Origin: Klebsiella pneumoniae
Lineage (GTDB): Bacteria > Pseudomonadota > Gammaproteobacteria > Enterobacterales > Enterobacteriaceae
NCBI RefSeq assembly: GCF_000742135.1
Contig: NZ_KN046818.1
Coordinates: 2,868,097 to 2,932,096, forward strand
Length of the DNA stretch: 64,000 nucleotides
Direction of reading: 5' to 3'
The notes beneath the pieces were generated by a model, which did not search any database, was not told the DNA's origin, and was given only the letters and a program-made list of their open reading frames with translations. Shown in pieces: positions 58,679 through 64,000 of this stretch (positions are counted from its first letter, which is position 1; the number at the start of each line of letters is the position of its first letter). The position numbers were made by a program, and so were the translations under genes.

Positions 58679-60112
58679 GTGGCTGAAAATACTGTCTATT
58701 TCCCTGAAGCGTTTCTCGCTCAAATGCGCGCGGCGATGCCAGCGCATCTCTCTTTCGACGACTTTATCGCCGCCTGTCAGCGCCCGCTACGCCGCAGTAT
58801 TCGCGTCAATACGCTGAAGATTAGCGTCGATGATTTCCTCTCTCTGGTTGCCCCCTACGGCTGGCAGCTCGCGCCGGTGCCCTGGTGCGCAGAGGGATTC
58901 TGGATCGAGCGAGAGGATGACGACGCGCTGCCGCTGGGCAGTACCGCCGAACATCTCAGCGGGCTGTTCTATATTCAGGAAGCCAGTTCGATGCTGCCGG
59001 TCGCCGCCCTGTTCGCCGATAACCGGCAGCCCGAACGGGTGATGGACGTTGCCGCCGCCCCGGGATCGAAAACCACCCAAATTGCAGCCCGAATGGGCAA
59101 CGCGGGCGGCATTCTCGCCAATGAATTCTCCGCCAGCCGGGTGAAGGTGCTGCATGCCAACATCAGCCGCTGCGGCATCAGCAACGTCGCTCTGACCCAC
59201 TTCGACGGCCGGGTTTTTGGCGCGGCCTTGCCCGAAACCTTCGATGCCATCCTGCTTGACGCCCCCTGCTCCGGCGAAGGGGTTGTACGTAAAGACGCCG
59301 ACGCGCTGAAAAACTGGTCGCCGGAGAGCAACCTCGACATCGCCGCCACTCAGCGCGAGCTTATCGACAGCGCCTTCCATGCTCTGCGCCCTGGCGGGAC
59401 GCTGGTGTATTCCACCTGCACCCTGAATCGTGAAGAAAATCAATCGGTCATTGAGTGGCTGCTGTCCCGCTATCCGCAGGCGGTGGAGATCCTGCCGCTG
59501 GGAGAGTTGTTTCCCGGCGCAGCCGACGCCTTAACCGCGGAAGGTTTTCTGCACGTTTTTCCGCAAATTTACGATTGCGAAGGCTTCTTTGTCGCAAGGT
59601 TGCGCAAAACTGCGGCGATCGATCCGCTCCCGGCGCCAGGCTATAAGGTCGGTAAATTCCCGTTTACGCCGCTGAAGGACCGGGAGGCCGCCGCGGTAAC
59701 TGCCGCCGCCAGGGCTGTTGGCCTGGAGTGGGACGCAGGCCATACGCTGTGGCAGCGGGATAAAGAGCTGTGGCTGTTTCCGCTGGCTTTGGAGCCCCTG
59801 TTCGGCAAGGTGCGCTTTTCTCGCATCGGCGTGCGCCTGGCGGAGCTGCACAATAAGGGGTACCGCTGGCAGCATGAGGCGGTTATCGCCTTTGCCGCGC
59901 CGCAGCGGGCCTTCGAGCTGTCGCAGGAGGAAGCGGAGGAATGGTATCGCGGGCGCGACGTCTATCCGCAAACCGCGCCTGGGCAGGATGAAACCATTGT
60001 GACCTTCCAGGGCGTCCCGCTGGGCCTGGCGAAGCGCGTCGGCTCCCGACTGAAGAACAGCTATCCGCGCGAACTGGTGCGCGATGGAAAACTTTTTGCC
60101 GGCAAGGTGTGA
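58679..60112 (+). CDS. rsmF: 16S rRNA (cytosine-1407-C5)-methyltransferase RsmF
   Basis: The 477-residue enzyme makes m5C1407 in 16S rRNA with SAM. The SAM site is [19 protein letters not shown] (about residues 121-139). The two cysteines of the NSUN/RsmB-type mechanism lie in [14 protein letters not shown] and YSTCTLN. A PUA-like domain fills the C-terminus. The start is a GTG at 58679 and aligns with E. coli RsmF (479 residues). Confidence 0.96.
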
Positions 60113-60227
60113 GGCCGCGCAAAAAATGCGCACTTTTTGACTGGCGCTTTTCGCCCCATTGACTACGCTGAAAAATAACGGCCATAACTGGTCGTACCAC
60201 AACTCAGCTGAAAAATGGGGTGAAACG

Positions 60228-60467
60228 ATGAGTAAAACCAATGTCCGCATCGGCGCGTTCGAAATAGACGATGCCGAACTGCACGGTGAGCATCAGGGTG
60301 AGCGAACGTTAAGCATACCCTGCAAATCCGATCCAGACTTATGTATGCAGCTTGACGCCTGGGATGCCGACACCAGCGTGCCCGCGATTCTCAATGGCGA
60401 ACATTCCGTTCTCTACCGTAAACATTACGACCGCCAGTCCGATGCCTGGGTCATGCGCCTTGCCTGA
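60228..60467 (+). CDS. yebV: YebV family small protein
   Basis: The 79-residue protein matches E. coli YebV (78 residues; DUF1480), with RIGAFEIDDAELHGE, IPCKSDPDLCMQLDAWDA and the C-terminal QSDAWVMRLA. The function is unknown; E. coli yebV is RpoS-dependent. The ATG at 60228 is chosen because the conserved part starts there. Two cysteines, in PCKS and LCMQ, are conserved. Confidence 0.93.
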   Translation: MSKTNVRIGAFEIDDAELHGEHQGERTLSIPCKSDPDLCMQLDAWDADTSVPAILNGEHSVLYRKHYDRQSDAWVMRLA

Positions 60468-60475
60468 CACCAATG

Positions 60476-60511
60476 AACCCGTCGCCTGAGACGGGTTATT
60501 TATTTCCCCGT
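60476..60511 (+). terminator. Intrinsic terminator after yebV
   Basis: AACCCGTC-GCCTGA-GACGGGTT followed by ATTTATTT, 9 bp after the yebV stop. Confidence 0.85.
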
Positions 60512-60564
60512 CCCGCCGTCATCCCCTACACTAAATAGTATGTGAACCCGAGCATGAGGCCAGG

Positions 60565-60756
60565 ATGTTTGCCTTAGTGTTGTTTATTTGCTATCTGGAT
60601 GGCGGCTGCGAGGACATTGTGGTTGACGTCTACCGCGAGGAAACGCAGTGCTTAGTGGCGATGGAGGATCAGCGGATCCGCCACGGTGGCTGCTACCCGA
60701 TAGAAGATTTTAGTGATGGCTTCTGGCAACCCGCCAGCGAATACAGCGACTTTTAG
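60565..60756 (+). CDS. yebW: YebW family small protein
   Basis: The 63-residue protein MFALVLFICYLDGGCEDIVV matches E. coli YebW (DUF1482) over its full length. A short hydrophobic N-terminus is followed by four cysteines (ICYL, GGCED, TQCLV, GGCYP). Export or membrane attachment is possible but not proved. It converges with pphA, with a 4-bp overlap of the stop regions. Confidence 0.92.
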   Translation: MFALVLFICYLDGGCEDIVVDVYREETQCLVAMEDQRIRHGGCYPIEDFSDGFWQPASEYSDF

Positions 60757-61406
60757 CCTGCCGACTGCAGCGCCACCAGCGTCAGCATCCCACCAAACAC
60801 AGCGCCCGTATCAATATAGTGTTGATTATCGTGGTCATAACGCGCCTGAAGCGGCGTATGGCCAAACCAGAAATGGTCTGCGCCGCCAATAGCGCCATGG
60901 CGCCCCGCCAGGTGTTCACTCAGACGATGGCGGCTCCATAGTACCCGTTGGGGATCCACCGGCTGCTGCCAGCGATAGAACGGCGCCGGGTAATCGGCGT
61001 GGGCGATCACATGCCGCGCTTTCCCGCATTCCACTTCAATAATCAACGGTAGCCGCCGACAGTGCGCCAGCAGCCGATCGACGTCGGCCCGCTGCCACGC
61101 ATCGCCCTTGACGTACCAGTCGCCACCGTTCATCTGCCAGAGCCGCATATCTCCGCTCTCCAGCGCCTCCAGCGCCATCTGCTCATGATTCCCCCGAACG
61201 GTCCTGAACCAGCGACAGCGCAACAGGCCAAGACAATCGGCGCTCTGCGGCCCGCGATCGATCAGATCGCCCACCGAGATCAGCAGATCGGCCCAGGGAT
61301 CAAAGCGCAACTGACGCAGGCGATTCATCAGCAGCGCAAAGCAGCCATGCAGATCGCCCATCAGCCAGATATTACGCCAGTCGCTGCCGTTAATACGTTG
61401 ATACAT
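60753..61406 (-). CDS. pphA: Serine/threonine protein phosphatase 1 PphA
   Basis: The 217-residue metallophosphatase carries the PPP-family motifs GDLHG (residues 17-21), GDLIDRG (near 47) and GNHEQ (near 74), and the C-terminal FGHTPL and YIDTGAVFGG. It dephosphorylates Ser/Thr and Tyr residues and in E. coli acts in misfolded-protein signalling with CpxR-linked control. The shorter N-terminus compared with E. coli begins at MYQRINGSDWRNIW. Confidence 0.94.
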   Translation of the reverse strand: MYQRINGSDWRNIWLMGDLHGCFALLMNRLRQLRFDPWADLLISVGDLIDRGPQSADCLGLLRCRWFRTVRGNHEQMALEALESGDMRLWQMNGGDWYVKGDAWQRADVDRLLAHCRRLPLIIEVECGKARHVIAHADYPAPFYRWQQPVDPQRVLWSRHRLSEHLAGRHGAIGGADHFWFGHTPLQARYDHDNQHYIDTGAVFGGMLTLVALQSAG

Positions 61407-61571
61407 ATAATTACCCCTCAGCGGTAATTATAGGTAATTCCAGCAAAGGTCCACGGAATTTAATTTACACCTCAATCAATTTTAAACAGACGGCAAATAT
61501 AGTCCGCCAGAGGATTAAGCTTGTCAGTGGCTCGCTTTAAAATAGGGGGAAATCACAACGAGGTGTTTATC

Positions 61572-62531
61572 GTGACAGACAATAGCCTGCATTCATCCGG
61601 CGTGCTAGCGCCGCGCTCGCATCTTATTGCCGATCTGGTGATGGGCAGATTGACACCAGCCCCCATCTGGCGGCAAAAAAATTACCGCTTTAAGTTTTTG
61701 CTGCGCACGGCCCTATTTTATAACGCCACCAGAGCGATGCTGGAAGCGCTCAGCGCTCGGGATGATTTTAATCAGCTGCTGGCCGCGCAGGCTACGCTGC
61801 CGGGCAAAGTACACCGTCAATATCTGACCCGCGATCTCAACGCCTGGCAGCGGGCGGTGGCGGTAATCAACCATTATCGCTATATCGACACCCTACGCGG
61901 ATCGCGGCTGGCGCACGCTATGACCGCGGTGTCTGAGGTCCCGCTGCTGACGTTAAACGGAAAAGAGGACCGCCGGTTTACTCTTTATGCCTCCTCGGCA
62001 GGCAAAGCCGAACGTGAGGGTGAAACCACTCTGTGGCTGCGCGACAGCGACCACACCCTGCTGGCCAGCGCCACCTTCAGCGTAACCCGTGATCACGATG
62101 CCTGGCAGCTGGTTATCGGCGGTCTGCAGGGGCCACGACGTCACGTTTCTCATGAGGTGATTAAGCAGGCGACTCGCGCCTGCTACGGCCTGTTTCCGAA
62201 GCGCCTGCTGCTGGAGTTTATCTGGCAGCTGGCCGCGCGCAGCCAAATCGCGGCTATTTACGGCGTCAGCGATAATGGTCACCTGTTCCGCGCCCTGCGA
62301 TATCGCCTGAGCAAAGGCCGCCATTTCCACGCCAGCTACGACGAGTTCTGGCAGTCTATCGACGGCCAGCCGGAAAGCCCCTGGCGCTGGCGGCTACCGC
62401 TATGTCTGGAAAGAAAATCGCTGGAGAGTATCGCCAGTAAAAAACGGGCTGAATATCGGCGGCGATTCCAGCTGCTGGATCAGCTGACGGAGCAGGTGGC
62501 AATATTGACGCAGCGGCATGCCGGTGACTAA
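61572..62531 (+). CDS. VirK/YbjX family protein (DUF535)
   Basis: The roughly 319-residue protein matches the DUF535 family, which includes YbjX of E. coli and VirK of Shigella and Salmonella, with RQKNYRFKFLLRTALFYNA near the N-terminus and GYAYNH-like histidine pockets replaced here by VINHYRYIDTL. Salmonella VirK is PhoP-controlled and linked to antimicrobial peptide resistance. The start is uncertain: GTG at 61572 follows AACGAGG by 8 bp; TTG at 61521 follows AGAGGA by 8 bp. It has no obvious operon partner. This gene is not at the same place in E. coli. Confidence 0.8.
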   Translation: MTDNSLHSSGVLAPRSHLIADLVMGRLTPAPIWRQKNYRFKFLLRTALFYNATRAMLEALSARDDFNQLLAAQATLPGKVHRQYLTRDLNAWQRAVAVINHYRYIDTLRGSRLAHAMTAVSEVPLLTLNGKEDRRFTLYASSAGKAEREGETTLWLRDSDHTLLASATFSVTRDHDAWQLVIGGLQGPRRHVSHEVIKQATRACYGLFPKRLLLEFIWQLAARSQIAAIYGVSDNGHLFRALRYRLSKGRHFHASYDEFWQSIDGQPESPWRWRLPLCLERKSLESIASKKRAEYRRRFQLLDQLTEQVAILTQRHAGD

Positions 62532-62635
62532 ATTGCGCTGTCGGTGAAGCCGAATTACAACATGGCGTTTGCTTATTATGTCAATATTTCGCTACTATCA
62601 GGGTCCCCGAAGGCCACCGGATAGTCGCTTGCATA

Positions 62636-62779
62636 ATGAGTAAAACCGAAATTTTTCTGCTGATTATTCTGGCGGTCATTCTGCTCGGGAGCATATGGTT
62701 TATTTTTAGCGATGAAATTTGGCTATTGCTCTGCTATCTGGAAAGTCAGATATACCCTACATTCAGCGTTCCGCAATAA
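62636..62779 (+). CDS. Putative small single-pass membrane protein
   Basis: A 47-codon frame reads MSKTEIFLLIILAVILLGSI, followed by WFIFSDEIWLLLCYLESQIY and a short polar tail PTFSVPQ. One strong transmembrane helix (residues 6-25) and a second amphipathic stretch (28-38) are predicted by eye. No strong Shine-Dalgarno sequence is seen. Small membrane proteins of this size are common and often missed in enterobacteria. I do not recognise the family with certainty. Confidence 0.55.
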   Translation: MSKTEIFLLIILAVILLGSIWFIFSDEIWLLLCYLESQIYPTFSVPQ

Positions 62780-62902
62780 TATTTTCCGCCCGCAAAAGTG
62801 CTCGTGCTTATTATTTATGCCACCTCGTCAGCCGGCGAGGTGTAATCGCATGAATTGCCAAATCGTTTAGATTTTGCTTATTTTATTTATCATACAAATA
62901 TG

Positions 62903-62979
62903 TATACTAGCAGGCTTCCGATGTTGGCCCGCCAGTTAACCTGCACGCCGGGCCTGTTTAGGTGCAGGTTTTTTCTTTT
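62903..62979 (+). ncRNA. Possible small RNA or short transcription unit with strong terminator
   Basis: A -10 box TATACT at 62903-62908 lies in AT-rich sequence, without a clear -35. About 25 bp after the likely start (near 62915) comes a perfect 9-bp stem, AACCTGCAC / GTGCAGGTT (62938-62946 and 62962-62970), with a 15-nt loop and a TTTTCTTTT tail. The unit would give an RNA of about 65 nt. Alternatively the terminator ends transcripts from the small membrane ORF upstream. The surrounding 62780-63085 has no convincing gene. Confidence 0.45.
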
Positions 62980-63153
62980 CTCCGCCCTCGTTTACGGTTC
63001 CACCGTTGCCACCTCCCCTTCCACAGGATGCGATTTATGTGTAAATGAATTGTGTATGCTAAAAACGGTGTGCTATAACGGGACATCCAGAGGCCAGCGG
63101 GTGTTTGACTGACAGGATGTCGCTGGCTCTTGAGAAAGAAGACAGATAAAGAT

Positions 63154-63255
63154 AAAAAGAGACCGAATACGATTCCTGTATTCGGTCCAGGGAAATGGCT
63201 CTTGGGAGAGAGCCGTGCGCTAAAAGTTGGCATTAATGCAGGCTAAGTCGCCTTG
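63154..63255 (-). ncRNA. sdsR: SdsR (RyeB) small RNA
   Basis: On the minus strand the sequence runs from AAGGCGACTTAGCCTGCATT to a terminator hairpin, GACCGAATAC-AGGAATC-GTATTCGGTC, with a TTTTT end. This is the well-known RpoS-dependent SdsR, an Hfq- and ProQ-associated RNA of about 100 nt that controls mutS, ompD and other mRNAs. A -10 CTATTCTT (63264-63271 on the plus strand complement) differs from the sigma-S consensus by one base. Confidence 0.9.
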
Positions 63256-63342
63256 CACTATAAGAATAGTTTAACGCGTCAGCTTTTCCAGTCCGCGGCC
63301 AAAGTGGCTGCATAATTCCTGGAAAGGGGGCCCCTGCCAGCG

Positions 63343-63384
63343 AAAAAACCGCCACTGCCGTTGTCCGGCAAGGGCGGTTTTTTT
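63343..63384. terminator. Convergent terminator for ryeA and yebY
   Basis: AAAAAACCGCC and GGCGGTTTTTTT arms with an inner TGCCG-TTGTC-CGGCA stem. It can stop RyeA on the plus strand and yebY on the minus strand (yebY stop at 63415). Confidence 0.88.
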
Positions 63385-63414
63385 AATGTTATTACAGCAG
63401 GATAGCGAGAAAGT

Positions 63415-63753
63415 TTAGCAGAGCTTCTGCGCTCGCTCGATAAAGGGCGCGAGGCTCATTTTTTGTCCCGGATGCTGCGGATCGTCGATCTGGATCACTG
63501 AGATCGGCTGCGCGGTGGTTTTGCCGGCTTTGACCTGCTGCTCAGCCACCTCATTGAGCGGATACTGAACCAGCGTGCTCGGGTTGATGGCGTAAAGCGC
63601 GTTACCCGGTCGACAGGTCAACATAACCTCTTCCCGGTTGAACGCCCAGCTCTCCTTCCCCACCTCAAAACGGCTCACGGTGATAATTTGTGGCGCTGCC
63701 AGAGCAGCCCCGGAGCTTGCCAGTAACAACATGGTCAGAACAATTTTTTTCAT
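63415..63753 (-). CDS. yebY: Periplasmic DUF2511 protein YebY
   Basis: The 112-residue protein has a signal peptide ([19 protein letters not shown], residues 1-19) and matches YebY (E. coli 113 residues). Two cysteines (TCRPG near residue 47 and the C-terminal Cys112) may form a disulfide. It lies 16 bp after the CopD-like gene yebZ on the minus strand; yobA-yebZ-yebY is a copper-linked cluster in E. coli, but the role of YebY is not known. Confidence 0.93.
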   Translation of the reverse strand: MKKIVLTMLLLASSGAALAAPQIITVSRFEVGKESWAFNREEVMLTCRPGNALYAINPSTLVQYPLNEVAEQQVKAGKTTAQPISVIQIDDPQHPGQKMSLAPFIERAQKLC

Positions 63754-63769
63754 GATTTTGCCAGTTAAT

Positions 63770-64000
63770 TCAATAAGGTTCCCAGGTGGCGAACAGACTG
63801 ACGGCCAGCAGCGCCAGCGCGCCCAGCCCTATTTCAGCCTGCGTGGTTCGCAGGATCAGGCTTTCCGCCCGCGAACCGCTTGCCGACATGCGCGGTACCA
63901 GAACATACCTGTTCACTAACGCAATTACCACCATCCCGGCGACCAGCGCACATTTGATCAACAACATGCGTCCCCACGGCGATGCGCCAATCAATCCTCC
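63770..64000 (-). CDS. yebZ: CopD family copper-resistance membrane protein, C-terminal part (YebZ)
   Basis: The frame enters from the right edge and ends at 63770, giving the last 76 residues ([20 protein letters not shown] and following, ending WEPY). Two transmembrane helices are seen, and the segment fits the CopD domain (PF05425). The full E. coli YebZ has about 290 residues. It precedes yebY and is expected to belong to the yobA-yebZ-yebY copper-related operon. Confidence 0.88.
   Translation of the reverse strand, partial: GGLIGASPWGRMLLIKCALVAGMVVIALVNRYVLVPRMSASGSRAESLILRTTQAEIGLGALALLAVSLFATWEPY

Larger units (their letters stand above)
63086..63384 (+). ncRNA. ryeA: RyeA (SraC) antisense small RNA
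   Basis: The strand opposite SdsR is framed by a -10 TATAAC at 63074-63079 and a strong terminator at 63343-63384. In E. coli and Salmonella this RNA (about 250-275 nt) is transcribed in the same position between pphA and yebY and pairs with SdsR over its whole length. The 5' end given here is estimated from the -10 box. Confidence 0.6.

Noticed and set aside
62855..63112. 85-codon frame over the terminator and RyeA region
   Set aside because: Runs across a strong terminator hairpin and into the RyeA promoter; no ribosome-binding site.
1..64000. Prophage, insertion sequence, integron, CRISPR array or tRNA-linked island
   Set aside because: No transposase, integrase, phage structural gene, spaced direct repeats or tRNA gene was seen; gene order is that of the enterobacterial core.

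Overview
The window is an enterobacterial chromosome segment. The best fit is the Klebsiella pneumoniae complex, judged from protein-level recognition: the 47-residue MgrB sequence, a FoxA-type ferrioxamine receptor beside treA, and a gene order that follows the E. coli emtA-to-yebZ region block by block with Klebsiella-type differences. No prophage, insertion sequence, CRISPR array, tRNA or rRNA gene was seen. Almost all of it looks like core genome; the accessory parts are the first 5 kb and the receptor gene at 7-9 kb.

Layout. 1-4.7 kb: the end of a fatty acid desaturase gene, a cluster of REP-type palindromes, then a tightly overlapping four-gene minus-strand operon (circularly permuted ATP-grasp, alpha-E protein, transglutaminase-like protease, Anbu proteasome-like peptidase). 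5-9.2 kb: periplasmic trehalase and a TonB-dependent siderophore receptor. 9.2-20.3 kb: murein turnover (emtA, ldcA), K+/H+ antiporter cvrA, alanine catabolism dadAX, ycgB, fadR, nhaB and dsbB. 20.4-24.2 kb: a DUF1971 protein, ycgN, ycgM, ycgL and the minCDE division-site operon. 24.2-33.4 kb: rnd, fadD, yeaY, tsaB, yoaA, yoaB, yoaH, pabB and nudL. 33.5-42 kb: sdaA, the phosphodiesterase pdeD, yoaE and the manXYZ-yobD mannose PTS operon. 42-48.5 kb: mntP behind a yybP-ykoY manganese riboswitch, rlmA, an ftsI paralogue (PBP3SAL type), cspC with a shortened yobF, yebO, mgrB, yobH and kdgR. 48.6-64 kb: yebQ, htpX, prc-proQ-msrC, the letAB (yebST)-rsmF-yebV-yebW series, pphA, a VirK/YbjX-family gene, a small membrane ORF, the SdsR/RyeA antisense RNA pair, yebY and the end of a copD-like gene (yebZ).

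How the genes connect. FadR is encoded here and a strong FadR operator lies in front of fadD, so both regulator and target are present. MgrB is intact with a PhoP-type promoter, so the PhoPQ feedback brake should work. Cell envelope genes are numerous: peptidoglycan recycling, a second division transpeptidase, the Prc and HtpX proteases, the LetAB lipid-transport bridge and DsbB. The least understood system is the Anbu operon, whose composition predicts a peptide ligation and proteolysis pathway of unknown substrate. Small-gene and RNA features add most of the less expected content: a YobF reading frame stopping at codon 24, a 47-codon membrane ORF, and a promoter-terminator unit near 62.9 kb that may encode an unannotated small RNA.
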